Shown: positions 16,757-26,396 of the stretch, piece by piece
Position numbering within the stretch: position 1 is the stretch's first letter
Layout: each line of letters begins with the position of its first letter
Assembly: GCF_013072695.1 (NCBI RefSeq)
Contig: NZ_LXUK01000026.1
Span: forward strand, 1 to 64,000
Reading direction: 5' to 3'
DNA from: Acinetobacter sp. Ac_5812
GTDB taxonomy: Bacteria; Pseudomonadota; Gammaproteobacteria; Pseudomonadales; Moraxellaceae
Length of the DNA: 64,000 nt
The notes under the pieces: model-generated
What the model saw: the letters and a program-made list of their open reading frames with translations, nothing else
What the model was told of the DNA's origin: nothing
Databases searched by the model: none
Program-made: the position numbers and the translations under genes

Positions 16757-16875
16757 GTAATTGTTTTAATAGTGTATATTTTGTTCACTTTTGCTTTATT
16801 GGAAATAGAGTTGATGGATAGATAAGTATCTAATCATTATAGTGATTTTTAGAAATTATAATTCAAGGATTGAGC

Positions 16876-18228
16876 ATGAAAAAAAATGTAAACATAGACA
16901 TCCCAGTTGTAATGTCATATTTGCCAGCAGTGAGAGAAATTCGGCGAAAGAATAGATTCGGTCATTCATGCCCTAATATTTGTCGGATAAAATTAGCACC
17001 AATTGTGTTCAGTATTGTTGGTTTGCTTTTAAGTGGACATGGTAAAGCTTCAGCACTTGACCAGTCTGGGCAATCGATCTTGCCCTTTTTAGAAAATGGA
17101 AACTATTTTGAAGCGAATGCATTTGCTGTTGATGCTTCTATTTCTGGTGTAGTTCATGATCGTCCGAATCTTGCCCGAGAAAATCAAAGTCGAGATACAG
17201 GAGATATCGGGCAAAATGTTCAATTTTATACGGCTGCTTTAAAACTACAACTCACAGACCAATTCAGTTTTGGCATACTCTATGACCAACCGTTTGCCGC
17301 AAAAACAGCATATCCACTTCGCCCAAATAATAGTTATTCTGATAATGATGTTAGTCATGAAGGTACTTCTGTAAATATAGAAAGTCAGGATTTAAGCTTC
17401 ATTTTAGGATATTCACCTTTTACAAATTTTCAGATCTATGGTGGGCCTGTTTATCAAGAGGTAAGAGGTAAAGCTTCTTTACGAGGAATGGCTTATACTG
17501 AAGCATTTAATGGTTATGATGTCCATTTTAAAGAAAAAGGAGAGCTTGGTTGGCTTGCTGGGGCAAGCTATCAAATGCCAGAGATTGCGCTAAAGGCTGC
17601 TGTAACTTATCGTTCAAAAATCAAATATAATTTTCAGGCAGATGAAAATATATTTGGTGAACCTTTGCAATATGTCGAACCTGCAAAAACAAAAATCGAA
17701 ACACCTCAGTCAGTAAATATTGATTTTCAAACGGGTGTTGCTGAAGCTACAGTAGCTTATATGAATTTAAGATGGGTCAATTGGAAAGATTTTAATATCC
17801 GCCCAACACAATATAATGCACTTACAGCGAGTATTCTAGATGAACTCACTGGAGGTGCGTATAAAGAAGGCGTGGACTTAGATTCTTATCAAAAAGATCA
17901 ATACACTGCAATTATCGGGGTAGGTCATCAATTGACAGAAAAATGGGGTGTTGCCACTGATGTCGGTTGGGATTCAGGAACAGGTAATCCTGCTTCGACA
18001 ATTGGGCCAATGAAAGGATCATGGTCATTGGGTGTTGGCGCACAGTTCAATCCTGCTCCAAATTATTTTATTGCAGCTGGTGTCAAATATTATTGGTTAG
18101 GGGATGCCAAGGGTGAAGATGGTGCATATTATTTACCAATTGATGGTATTAAGGAAATTGCAGAGCAGTCTGAGTTTAAAAATAATCATGCAATCGCATA
18201 TGGTCTAAAAATTGGTTATCGTTTCTAA
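16876..18228 (+). CDS. FadL/OmpP1-family outer membrane transport protein
   Basis: The 450-residue protein matches the FadL family of long-chain fatty acid or hydrocarbon porins. It has a mature N-terminus ALDQSGQSILPFLENGNYFE, repeated amphipathic beta strands, and a C-terminal strand ending in ..AYGLKIGYRF with terminal phenylalanine. The hydrophobic signal segment (APIVFSIVGLLLSG) starts only at about residue 42, so the N-terminus is unusually long, and no better in-frame start is seen. The ATG at 16876 was chosen over an upstream TTG. A terminator follows. Confidence 0.85.
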   Translation: MKKNVNIDIPVVMSYLPAVREIRRKNRFGHSCPNICRIKLAPIVFSIVGLLLSGHGKASALDQSGQSILPFLENGNYFEANAFAVDASISGVVHDRPNLARENQSRDTGDIGQNVQFYTAALKLQLTDQFSFGILYDQPFAAKTAYPLRPNNSYSDNDVSHEGTSVNIESQDLSFILGYSPFTNFQIYGGPVYQEVRGKASLRGMAYTEAFNGYDVHFKEKGELGWLAGASYQMPEIALKAAVTYRSKIKYNFQADENIFGEPLQYVEPAKTKIETPQSVNIDFQTGVAEATVAYMNLRWVNWKDFNIRPTQYNALTASILDELTGGAYKEGVDLDSYQKDQYTAIIGVGHQLTEKWGVATDVGWDSGTGNPASTIGPMKGSWSLGVGAQFNPAPNYFIAAGVKYYWLGDAKGEDGAYYLPIDGIKEIAEQSEFKNNHAIAYGLKIGYRF

Positions 18229-18240
18229 ATAATTTCTAAA

Positions 18241-18269
18241 AAATGAGCGGTCATACCGCTCATTTTTTT
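18241..18269 (+). terminator. Intrinsic terminator after the FadL-like gene
   Basis: Perfect 11-bp stem (AAATGAGCGGT with ACCGCTCATTT) and 3-nt loop followed by a T-run. Confidence 0.85.
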
Positions 18270-18932
18270 CTAGTGTGTCATTTTCCCAAAAATGAATTTC
18301 TTCATTTAATCATTAGAAAGGTAAGATTTTCCCTTTTTAGTTGTATAAATCTTAAGGAATATTTCCGCAGAATAACTAGATATTACCTAGTTATTTTTCA
18401 ATTTATGGATGTGATTTATTCTATTGATGACAGCCATTTCTTCGTGAATTTTCTTTACATATTCTATTCATCAATGTTGTTCATTGAAAACTACATTGAT
18501 GAAATTCGTATTAATATTTTTCATAGTTTTAGCGGAAAACATTAGGATCATTTACAAGCTCACATAGTCAGAACACTTTGATTTATTGTGTGGATTAGAC
18601 GGAATCAAGCTTTGTGAGGTCTGAGGTTAGATTGTTTAGTAAGGTGAAAGATGTGGGCTGTCAGTACTTGCAGAAATAGAGATAGCGCTAATGAAAGATG
18701 AATACACCGAGATTCTATATTAGTCACTCAAAGAGTTTATATGTAACGATGAGGTTAGATCGTTTCATGGCAATTTTGAAAATTATACCAATTAAGTATG
18801 CTCAACGTAAAATTCAATGTTCTTTGGATACTATTAAAGAGACATTCACATGGAGATGAGTATGCTGGATGTGATCGTTGTAGCCCTTTGCACTAAAAAG
18901 TGATAAGGGCATACATTATGCTAAAGAATTCC
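18270..18932. other. Intergenic stretch without a recognisable gene
   Basis: AT-rich sequence with short chance frames only. A short frame near 18690-18720 (ALMKDEYTEIL) might be decayed coding sequence. I see no RNA gene or repeat I can support. Confidence 0.4.
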
Positions 18933-20306
18933 TTATACCACTGAACTTGTATTTGTAACACGCGCTTTGCGATCGATCCAACTATCGTAGAACCCTGCTG
19001 CTGTGAATGCAGTCTGAAAAGCACACCACTGGAATGGTTCAGGTAGTGTCGAAGGTGTCTTGTGATACAAAGCAGTCAAAATAGGGTTCTCAGTTCCCAT
19101 AATTTTCTCTGCAAGAAGTTGACCCATTAGAGATTGAGTGGCAAGCCCATGACCTGTGCATCCAGCTGTATAGATGATATTTTGATGTGCCCCAGTCGTA
19201 CCAACTACAGGCAGAAAGTCATATGCAACACTGACGTAACCACTCCAGCAGTGTTTAATCCCAAGACCTCGCAGGGTAGGGTGACGCTCGTGTAATGTTC
19301 GTGCTAAAGCAGTATATGCATGATCGTCTGGTATGTTAGGTGTCTTAGAGCCATAGACGTAGTTTAACTTTTTCACGGTTAATACCATTGTATTGTGAGC
19401 TGTTAAACGGTGACTTTCCATTGTGAGATGTGGCGTGATAATACCTTCTCGACCATGCCAACCTAGTGATGCTAATTGCTGAGGTGATAATGGCTGTGTT
19501 TCAATGGCTGAGACTCGTATTGGTGCAATCTTATCTCGAAGCAATCCTAACTGTGGAGTAAAAGCATTTGTAGCTAAAACCATGATTGGTGCAGTTGCAC
19601 TACCATGAGCAGTTTTACAGGTGATTGTTGATCCCTCACTATATGAAAGTAAAGGTGTTTTTTCATAAATTTTAACACCTGCTTGAATTGCAGCACGTCT
19701 TAAACCACTGACATATTTACCAGGATTTAGCGTGCCACCACGTTGCTCGCTCCCAAACAGAAATGCTGGTGGAATCCCTCGAGCACGCATTTCATCCTGA
19801 TCTACGAAACGAGTTATTGAGCCTAATTCATGACCAACCTTCATACTACGTCGTAGCCATTTTTCTTGTGATGGATCAATAGCAGCGCGGATAATCCCAG
19901 AAGGATTGTAATCACAATGGATGTCTAATTCGATCATTCGTCTCTCGACATAGCACACTGCTTCATCGTAGAAATTGACAAATTTTTTAGCATGTTCAAT
20001 ACCGACACGCTTAGCAAACATTTCAAATTCAATTCCCATGCTGCCTAGCAAATATCCTGCATTACGCCCACTGGCACCAAAACCACCAAACTCTTGCTCA
20101 AGTACGACGACTTTTGCACCACGAGCAGTTAGCTCAAGCGCTGTAGATAGGCCTGCAAACCCAGCCCCAACTACGATCACGTCGGCTGTCATCGAACCTT
20201 CAAGTTTGGGTTGAAGATCACTTGGTTGTTCTATCCAGCCTCCAAGAAGTCGAAATGGTAGTGGTGAAGGATTGCTGTGATTCACTTGTTCATTTGTACG
20301 ATTCAT
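18933..20306 (-). CDS. FAD-dependent oxidoreductase (DAO family, PuuB-like)
   Basis: The 457-residue protein has a typical FAD-binding dinucleotide motif, DVIVVGAGFAGLSTALEL (about residues 42-59). GGFGASGRNAGYLLG and a C-terminal YTAGCTGHGLATQSLMGQLL are characteristic of D-amino-acid/gamma-glutamylputrescine oxidase-type enzymes. It probably oxidises an amine or amino acid. The following gene on the same strand is upstream (20364) and encodes a membrane protein, so the two may form an operon for uptake and oxidation of one substrate. The substrate is unknown. Confidence 0.85.
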   Translation of the reverse strand: MNRTNEQVNHSNPSPLPFRLLGGWIEQPSDLQPKLEGSMTADVIVVGAGFAGLSTALELTARGAKVVVLEQEFGGFGASGRNAGYLLGSMGIEFEMFAKRVGIEHAKKFVNFYDEAVCYVERRMIELDIHCDYNPSGIIRAAIDPSQEKWLRRSMKVGHELGSITRFVDQDEMRARGIPPAFLFGSEQRGGTLNPGKYVSGLRRAAIQAGVKIYEKTPLLSYSEGSTITCKTAHGSATAPIMVLATNAFTPQLGLLRDKIAPIRVSAIETQPLSPQQLASLGWHGREGIITPHLTMESHRLTAHNTMVLTVKKLNYVYGSKTPNIPDDHAYTALARTLHERHPTLRGLGIKHCWSGYVSVAYDFLPVVGTTGAHQNIIYTAGCTGHGLATQSLMGQLLAEKIMGTENPILTALYHKTPSTLPEPFQWCAFQTAFTAAGFYDSWIDRKARVTNTSSVV

Positions 20307-20363
20307 TTAATATCCCTTTCAGTCATTACACAGTAATAAACAAATTCTTGTGATCTTATTTTT

Positions 20364-21116
20364 CTAACGAGCTGGAACAAAAGATTGATTTGAAACAAAC
20401 TGCGAACGCTCAAGGGCAGCATAGGCGTAATACAACTGAATCCCCGCATAAGTCCAAGTAATAAAAGCCCAAGTCATAAAAATCATGAAAGTGTCATCGC
20501 CAGGTATCGGGAAAAAATCATAGACAATCGCCACTGCTAGACCGAATACTGCTGTAATCGTTGTAGCGAACGCATGCAACTTTTCTCCAGCCTGTGCTAA
20601 ACGGAAAATGAAATAGCAGAGATAGATTGTAAAAATTGACCACATAATGACGTAAAAGTAAGGACGTAATTCATTAAAGAAATCAGCGGTAAAGACAACA
20701 AAAGTACCAGCGAATGCGACAGCGAACAGTATGACTTCATTGAGAGTAGATGGCTTTAAATTATGGGTAAGTGCCATCAGGCCAAGTACCGCAATAATTG
20801 GCATACCGAAACTCCGTGAGAATGAATCAAGAAACATCGTAATGGAATAACTAACTTCCCAGCCGGTCAGCATGTAGGAAACAAAGTTCGTAGCCGAAAA
20901 AGCAATAATCCACCACTCTAAACCAAGAAGAAAGTTATTCTTCTTGATGAATTTAGCACCGTAAATCCAGCCTGAAAGTGCTAGCACAATACAGGCAACT
21001 AGCCCACAGATATTTATAATTTCCATAATAGCGGCATGTATCATTTCGTTGTTTGTTAAGATTTTTGCTGCTGTAGCTTCCATTTCGCTACCAGCATCAA
21101 GTCCGAGAATTTTCAT
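20364..21116 (-). CDS. Polytopic inner membrane protein, unknown family
   Basis: The 250-residue protein has about seven hydrophobic segments starting near residue 30 (INICGLVACIVLALSGWIYG). It includes WSIFTIYLCYFIFRLAQAG and a final tyrosine-rich segment (YAGIQLYYAYAALE). I do not recognise the family. It is transcribed ahead of the oxidoreductase with a 57-base gap, and divergently from the TetR gene. A transport or sensory role for the oxidase substrate is a guess. Confidence 0.75.
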   Translation of the reverse strand: MKILGLDAGSEMEATAAKILTNNEMIHAAIMEIINICGLVACIVLALSGWIYGAKFIKKNNFLLGLEWWIIAFSATNFVSYMLTGWEVSYSITMFLDSFSRSFGMPIIAVLGLMALTHNLKPSTLNEVILFAVAFAGTFVVFTADFFNELRPYFYVIMWSIFTIYLCYFIFRLAQAGEKLHAFATTITAVFGLAVAIVYDFFPIPGDDTFMIFMTWAFITWTYAGIQLYYAYAALERSQFVSNQSFVPAR

Positions 21117-21140
21117 AATATGACTTCCTGTCTTTAATTG

Positions 21141-21154
21141 ACTATCATGACAGT
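21141..21154. promoter_or_regulatory. Imperfect palindrome between divergent genes, candidate TetR operator
   Basis: ACTATCATGACAGT is a 14-bp dyad with one mismatched pair. It lies between the membrane protein start (21116) and the tetR start (21202), where an autoregulated operator would be expected. Confidence 0.45.
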
Positions 21155-21201
21155 AAAATAATATGATATGATTAATTAGTAAACAGCTTTTTTAAAAAAT
21201 T

Positions 21202-21798
21202 ATGACGATGATAGAAAACAAGATCGGGCGACCGAGTAAAGTGCATGAACGGTCTTATCAAATTCTTCAAGCTGCCGTTTCGGTTGTTGCGAGGGAGGGT
21301 TTAGAAGGAATTACTTTTGTCAAAGTAGCAGAAGCAGCAGGCATGCAACGCACACTAGTACTTCATTATTTTTCTACACGTGCAGAGTTAATGAATGCTT
21401 TTATTGAACACTATATTGCGAAAATGGGAACTGAAATTCTTCATCGTTTTAGTGGAAAACCATTAAGTGAACAAATAGTCATGTTATTTACACCTGAAGT
21501 TTATCGGAGTCACGATGATTTGATAGTGTGGTTCGAGTTGGTTGCTCAAAGTGCTAGAAATCCTTTTATTCAAAAGTTGCTTCATAATCTTTGGACGCAA
21601 CATTGGCTTCCAGATTTTGAGAATCAATTAGCTCAAGAGTTTCCAAATGCAACTTTAGAGGCAATTAGTTCAGCTGCGTATGTACTAGTTTGTTTATTTG
21701 AAGCTTATTGGGGGTTCAGCCTTCAAGGTGTCACGGATAAACAAAGACAAAAGCAAATAGAGCAAGCAGCATTACTAATTTTGGATGGTTTGAAGTAG
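21202..21798 (+). CDS. TetR-family transcriptional regulator
   Basis: The 198-residue protein has an N-terminal TetR helix-turn-helix (ILQAAVSVVAREGLEGITFV, then AEAAGMQRTLVLHYFSTRAE). A helical ligand-binding domain follows. It is divergent from the membrane protein/oxidoreductase pair and probably controls it. Two ATGs lie six bases apart at the start, and neither has a strong ribosome site. Confidence 0.88.
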   Translation: MTMIENKIGRPSKVHERSYQILQAAVSVVAREGLEGITFVKVAEAAGMQRTLVLHYFSTRAELMNAFIEHYIAKMGTEILHRFSGKPLSEQIVMLFTPEVYRSHDDLIVWFELVAQSARNPFIQKLLHNLWTQHWLPDFENQLAQEFPNATLEAISSAAYVLVCLFEAYWGFSLQGVTDKQRQKQIEQAALLILDGLK

Positions 21799-21852
21799 AT
21801 TTGTTGGTAATAATTATTTAAATTCAATATGATATTAGAGTTCTTTCATAAG

Positions 21853-22317
21853 TCATTTTTTACTCAACTCAAAGTTATAAATTCCAGCAATTAAATTGAA
21901 TCTCAAACCGAGCCTTTTGCCTCGGTTGCGATATCGCTCAGCAAGGATTTTGAAGGTTTTCAAACTGCCAAATACATGCTCAATTCCAATTCTTCTTTTG
22001 TTGATTTCCTGATTATAAATCTTGAGTTCAGGATCCAATTTACAGCGTCTTTTGGCTTTTAAGGGCAACAGGCTATTCGGATTATAAATCCCTTGATAAC
22101 CTTTATCCGCAAGAACAAAGGTTCCTGCAGGAATCTGATTCAAGTTACGTTTGAAGAGTTCGAAATCATGTACTGCTCCACGACTCGTGCATAAACTCAG
22201 GATTTTTTGAGTTTGATAATGAATGATAACCTGTACTTTGAAGGTGTGAGTCTTTTTCTTGCCACTATAGCTTTTCTTCTGTTTTTTTAGGCCTTTGCAT
22301 TGGAATTTCTGTGGCAT
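21853..22317 (-). CDS. IS5-family transposase, C-terminal frame
   Basis: This frame has the second and third DDE positions, VLADKGYQGIYN and GIEHVFGSLK, with a preceding KTHTFKVQVIIHY strand. It overlaps the N-terminal frame by about 50 bases. In this group the two are joined by programmed frameshifting. Confidence 0.87.
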   Translation of the reverse strand: MPQKFQCKGLKKQKKSYSGKKKTHTFKVQVIIHYQTQKILSLCTSRGAVHDFELFKRNLNQIPAGTFVLADKGYQGIYNPNSLLPLKAKRRCKLDPELKIYNQEINKRRIGIEHVFGSLKTFKILAERYRNRGKRLGLRFNLIAGIYNFELSKK

Positions 22318-22675
22318 CTACAAGCACCACATTCCAGTCAATGCCTTCACCTTCAGGCAAATGCTTTGGTAAATTAAATAATTTGGACTGAATCAGGCAA
22401 TCCTCTACATGGCGTACGATTCTTGAAGCAGTAGGCTCTGAAACGGCATAACTTGTTGCGACATGGAACAATGTTCGGTATTCACGCCAATAACTTAAGC
22501 AAAGGAGGATCTGATCCTCTAAGCTCAATTTAGGTGGCCTGCCTTTGGCAGAAACATGCATTTTCAGTTGCTCAACCATTAAATTAAAGGTTGACCAAGA
22601 GATGCCAGTATATCGCTTGAACTGTGTTTCAGAAAGCTTCTTTGAATCGATATATTTCATCCGCAAATTATGCAC
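22265..22675 (-). CDS. IS5-family transposase, N-terminal frame
   Basis: The 136-residue frame has a helix-turn-helix (FHVATSYAVSEPTASRIVRH) and the first catalytic aspartate in VVLVDATEIPMQRPKK. The run of A and K codons at its end is the likely slippery site for fusion with the next frame. Confidence 0.87.
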   Translation of the reverse strand: MHNLRMKYIDSKKLSETQFKRYTGISWSTFNLMVEQLKMHVSAKGRPPKLSLEDQILLCLSYWREYRTLFHVATSYAVSEPTASRIVRHVEDCLIQSKLFNLPKHLPEGEGIDWNVVLVDATEIPMQRPKKTEEKL

Positions 22676-22978
22676 GAATACTAAGAAATCTGCAGTGCAA
22701 ATATTAACCCAAAAGAAGATCGTTTTTTGATTTATGAAAGAGGTCTATTGATATTATTTAATTCTGTAAGATAAATTTTTTTTAATTCACCTACCCTAGT
22801 ATCACTAATCTTTAGGGATAGTAACTTAAAATGGGGGAGTTTAAATATTTATACTTAAATACAAAATTTAGCGTATGAGTATCGATTTTACTTAAACCAT
22901 CTATACATGGGCTGAAGATTTTTAGACTTGTTACCCATTAATGGAGATAATGCCAGTAATATTAGAAATTTATAATTT

Positions 22979-23391
22979 ATGGCTTTTATGAATAAAAAAT
23001 CAAAGCTTAATCAAGATACATTATTTGTTAAATTATTATTTAAGGCATCACATGAAGTGACCAATGATGAGGTTGATTATTATCGAAAATACCGTGATCA
23101 AATAGAGCAAGTGACTCTCCAATCAATATTCATAAAATCTTCTTATGGACTGGATCATTGTTAGGAATAGTAGTTGTTGCTATTGCTAAATTTTTTAAAT
23201 TCTCTGGTACTTTAGATTTCTTGTCAGAAAGTATATTGGAGTTCGTTCTGGATATTAATTATGAAAGTGGCATTGCATTAATTGGTGCAGCAATCACTGC
23301 TTACATGCTTGGAGTTCTCCTCAATAAACAACAAGAAAACGTATTAAAATGGAAAAAAGAAATTCGTCGCAAAATAAAAGAAAGTAGTTGA
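22979..23391 (+). pseudogene. Small membrane protein gene, probably frameshifted
   Basis: The first frame (22979-23164, MAFMNKKSKLNQDTLFVKLL..) ends in SSYGLDHC. The second (to 23391) is open upstream of its nominal start at 23158 and reads FLWTGSLLGIVVVAIAKFF. A one-base shift near 23135-23145 would join them into a protein of about 137 residues: a soluble head, two hydrophobic segments and a basic tail (KWKKEIRRKIKESS). No family is recognised. A sequencing error or genuine two-gene arrangement is also possible. Confidence 0.5.
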
Positions 23392-23397
23392 TCTAAG

Positions 23398-24618
23398 TTA
23401 ATTAGATATTAGTTCTTTCAACTGAGAACAATAATCTGACCATTTCTGCATCATCTCTTTTCTCTTATCTAAATGCTTGGTACGGTTATAAGCTCGACCA
23501 TGCATATCTTTTACCTGATGGGCAAGCTGTTGCTCAATCAGTTCAATCGGAAATTCTAAAACCTCTTCTAAAATTGTACGTGCAGAAGCACGGAAACCAT
23601 GTCCACATGCTTGTTCACTGGTATAGCCTAAGCGACGTAAAGCTTGATTGATGGTATTTTCTGACATCGGCTTTAAGTTTGAAGTGGTCGCAGGAAACAC
23701 ATATTCACTTTTGGCTTGTGTTATTTGGGCAAGTTCAGAAAGTAAATAGATGACTTGAGTTGATAGCGGGACAATATGCTGAACGCCTGTTTTTGATTTT
23801 GTTTTTGGAGGCGTGTAACTCCATAAGCCTTTTTCAAAGTCGATATCTTGCCACTTAGCATGTCTTAATTCGCCCGGACGAACAAAAACCAAAGGGGCAA
23901 TACGCAGGGCATATCGTGTGATTGCTGAACCTTCATAATGATCAATATCGCTTAAGAGCAAGGCAAAATCTTTAGGTTCTATCAAAGCAGCCATGTGTTT
24001 GACTTTAGGAGGAGAGATGGCTCCCTTTAAATCTTGAGTAATATCACGCTCACAAAGCCCTATAGAAACTGCATAACGAAGAATTTGACCACATTTAACT
24101 TTAACCTTTTTAGCCGTCTCTAACTTTCCTTCTTTTTCGTAAATCCGACAAACTTTAAGGACATTCATAGCTCTAATTTCATGAATTGGAATTTGTCCAA
24201 TATGCTGATTAATTACTTCTAATAAGCGTTGTTGTCCTTTAATTGTTGATTCGGCAAAGTCTTGTTTTGCCATCCATTCATTTGCAATATTTTTGAAAGT
24301 ATTATTGTTCGCATTTAATATCTCATTCTTAACTCTGACCTTTTCGACATGTGGGTCGATATTTTGAGAGAGAAGGGTACGGGCTTCATCTCTTTTAATC
24401 CGTGCTTCAGCGAGGCCAGTCGTTGGATATATACCAAAACTAATGGTATTGCGTTTTTTAGTGTATGGACGACTATAGTCAAATTTCCAATATTTATAGC
24501 CATTTTTGTGAATGAACAAATAAAGACCCAAACCATCTGAAATTCGTTGGTGTTTGTTTGGATCAGCTTTAAGGCTTTTGATCTTACTATCAGTAAGGCT
24601 TTTGACTATTTTTGGCAT
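23398..24618 (-). CDS. P4-type tyrosine integrase
   Basis: The 406-residue protein has an N-terminal DUF4102 arm-binding domain (LTDSKIKSLKADPNKHQRIS.., GLGLYLFIHKNG). The catalytic tyrosine recombinase domain includes the arginine box FVRPGELRHAKW, HGFRASARTIL and the terminal LAHQVKDMHGRAYNRT with the nucleophilic tyrosine. Such integrases move genomic islands, often into tRNA genes, but I see no tRNA or att repeat nearby. An inverted repeat at 24621-24660 lies in its promoter. Confidence 0.92.
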   Translation of the reverse strand: MPKIVKSLTDSKIKSLKADPNKHQRISDGLGLYLFIHKNGYKYWKFDYSRPYTKKRNTISFGIYPTTGLAEARIKRDEARTLLSQNIDPHVEKVRVKNEILNANNNTFKNIANEWMAKQDFAESTIKGQQRLLEVINQHIGQIPIHEIRAMNVLKVCRIYEKEGKLETAKKVKVKCGQILRYAVSIGLCERDITQDLKGAISPPKVKHMAALIEPKDFALLLSDIDHYEGSAITRYALRIAPLVFVRPGELRHAKWQDIDFEKGLWSYTPPKTKSKTGVQHIVPLSTQVIYLLSELAQITQAKSEYVFPATTSNLKPMSENTINQALRRLGYTSEQACGHGFRASARTILEEVLEFPIELIEQQLAHQVKDMHGRAYNRTKHLDKRKEMMQKWSDYCSQLKELISN

Positions 24619-24620
24619 TT

Positions 24621-24660
24621 TTACAGTACAATTTTTTGTGTATAAAAGTTTGTACTGTAA
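24621..24660. promoter_or_regulatory. Inverted repeat in the integrase promoter
   Basis: TTACAGTACAA (24621-24631) and TTGTACTGTAA (24650-24660) are perfect 11-bp arms 18 bases apart. A further ATACTGTAA half-site starts at 24664. They lie immediately upstream of the integrase start, suggesting a repressor or excisionase binding region. Confidence 0.55.
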
Positions 24661-24811
24661 TTTATACTGTAAAAAATATTAGCTCACAAGAGAATTTATA
24701 AGATTGATTTAGACTTTGTATTTCTCATTTTATTGAATTTTATCTTTGTACACGACAAAAAAAGATAACTCATTGAAATAATGGCATAATACTTGTTTTC
24801 TGACGACGAAT

Positions 24812-25372
24812 ATGATGACACATTTCAATGAGTTACATCTCATCTTAAACAAATATCTAAAGTGGAACAAGTCACATGCAAAATGTTTTACACTGATTAT
24901 GCTTGCATTAATTGTAAAACAGACATGTAATCTTTCTTCTGCATCTAAAGCCTTACCCATCAAGTGCTTACCACAATCATTTTATCGACGTATACAACGC
25001 TTCTTTGCAGATCAGTATTTCGATTATCGTCAAATTTCTCAGTTAATTTTCAATATATTTTCATTCGATAAAGTCCAATTAACTTTGGATAGAACTAATT
25101 GGAAATGGGGAAAACGAGATATCAATATCTTGATGTTAGCCATCGTCTATCGTGGAATAGCCATACCTATTGTTTGGACATTGCTCAATAAACGTGGAAA
25201 TTCAGATACAAAAGAGCGTATTGCTTTGATTCAACGCTTTATCTCTATTTTTGGTAAAGACCGTATTGTGAATGTGTTCGCAGACAGAGAATTTATCGGT
25301 GAGAAATGGTTTACATGGTTAATTGAAAATGACATTAACTTTTGTATACGTGTTAAAAAAACTTTATTGTGA
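24812..25372 (+). CDS. ISAba1-like transposase, first frame
   Basis: The 186-residue N-terminal half contains LTLDRTNWKWGKRDIN with the first catalytic aspartate, and VNVFADREFIGEKWF with the second. It ends in VKKTLL and a stop that overlaps the second frame by four bases. ISAba1-type elements are known with two ORFs. Confidence 0.88.
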   Translation: MMTHFNELHLILNKYLKWNKSHAKCFTLIMLALIVKQTCNLSSASKALPIKCLPQSFYRRIQRFFADQYFDYRQISQLIFNIFSFDKVQLTLDRTNWKWGKRDINILMLAIVYRGIAIPIVWTLLNKRGNSDTKERIALIQRFISIFGKDRIVNVFADREFIGEKWFTWLIENDINFCIRVKKTLL

Positions 25373-25905
25373 CCAATCACTTAGCCAAGAATCATAAAAT
25401 TAGTGATTTATTTCGTCATCTTCAAGTTGGTCAAACTGAATGTCGTAAACGACGTATTTGGGTTGGTCGAGTGAAACTGTATATTAGTGCGCTACGATTA
25501 GAAGATGGAGAACTTTTACTTGTTGTTTCTCCTATGTTTAATGCTTCTGCTATTCGTGATTATGCATTACGCTGGGAAATCGAAACGTTATTTAGTTGTC
25601 TCAAAGGACGTGGATTCAATCTTGAAAATACTCGTTTAACAGACCCTAGACGAGTCAAGAAATTGATAGCAGTGCTAGCTATCGGTTTCTGTTGGTGCTA
25701 TTTAACAGGTGAATGGCAACATGATCGGAAAAAAGCGATAAAAATAAAGAAGCATGGACGACTTTCAGTAAGTTTATTTCGCTACGGTTTGGACTATGTT
25801 CAAATGGCTATTCTACGTTTGATTGGTTTTGGAAAAAAAGAAGAATTTAAGAAAGTGCTAGCAATTTTAAGAAAGAAAAAGCCTGATAGGACAAGGGTCC
25901 TATGA
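25369..25905 (+). CDS. ISAba1-like transposase, second frame
   Basis: The 178-residue C-terminal half contains the IS4-family Y-x2-R-W-x-I-E motif (YALRWEIETLFSCLKGRGFN) with the third catalytic glutamate. The nominal GTG start overlaps the previous stop. The functional transposase may be a fusion of the two halves. Confidence 0.88.
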   Translation: MTNHLAKNHKISDLFRHLQVGQTECRKRRIWVGRVKLYISALRLEDGELLLVVSPMFNASAIRDYALRWEIETLFSCLKGRGFNLENTRLTDPRRVKKLIAVLAIGFCWCYLTGEWQHDRKKAIKIKKHGRLSVSLFRYGLDYVQMAILRLIGFGKKEEFKKVLAILRKKKPDRTRVL

Positions 25906-25978
25906 AATTTGTCGTGTACAGAGGAATTTTATATATTTTCAATATTAATATGGAGTATCGCAGATCAAAATAAACTAT

Positions 25979-26316
25979 AAAATGGTGCGCTCTGCGGAAG
26001 TGAAGTCGACGGTATGTATAAGAATGGGCGTGCGGCTCCTGCCAACGATGCAGAGGCTTTCAAGTGGTACCGCCTCGCTGCCGAGCAGGGACACACGCAG
26101 GCTCAAGTCAGGCTGGCCCAGCTGTTTGCAAAGGGTCTTACCGACATCGCGCCCGACCAGGTGCAGGCATACCAGTGGATGAGTCTGGCCGCAGCGTCGG
26201 GAGAACCGACAGCAGCAAAAGTCGTTGCAGACTATGCAGCTCAAATGAAGCCCGAACAGTTACAGCAAGCCCAGCTGCTGGCCGAGGAATGGCAACGCCG
26301 GCAAGGCACAAAGTAA
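25979..26316 (+). pseudogene. Sel1-repeat protein, 5'-truncated remnant
   Basis: The frame reads NGALCGSEVDGMYKNGRAAP, then AFKWYRLAAEQGH and AYQWMSLAAASGE, matching Sel1/TPR-like repeats. The frame is cut upstream near 25978 and has no start before ATG 26014. GC content rises sharply here, marking imported DNA linked to the mercury genes that follow. Confidence 0.65.
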
Positions 26317-26396
26317 TTCGTCTTTTTTAAGCGCAGGACGTAACCGCCGAGTAAGGTTTATCTCGGTTGATCGCTGCCCGATATAACAGGTGGAAA

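Larger units (their letters stand above)
21838..22745 (-). mobile_element. IS5-family element (IS427-like group), 908 bp
   Basis: The terminal repeats are similar (GAGTTCTTTCATAAGTCA and GACCTCTTTCATAAATCA, both read inward) and flanked by TA at 21836-21837 and 22746-22747. Two overlapping transposase frames lie inside, as in the IS427 group. The exact ends could shift by one base. Confidence 0.8.
24744..25923 (+). mobile_element. ISAba1-like IS4-family element, 1180 bp, 9-bp duplication
   Basis: The ends CTTTGTACACGAC and GTCGTGTACAGAG bound exactly 1180 bp, the length of ISAba1. They are flanked by the 9-bp direct repeat GAATTTTAT at 24735-24743 and 25924-25932. The proteins differ from remembered ISAba1 at several residues, so it is a relative rather than certainly ISAba1 itself. 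Confidence 0.9.

Noticed and set aside
18243..18545. A 100-codon plus-strand frame after the FadL-like gene
   Set aside because: It starts inside the terminator hairpin and has a random, phenylalanine-rich composition.
23398..24740. A tRNA gene or att duplication beside the P4-type integrase
   Set aside because: No cloverleaf-like sequence or convincing direct repeat was found on either side within the window.
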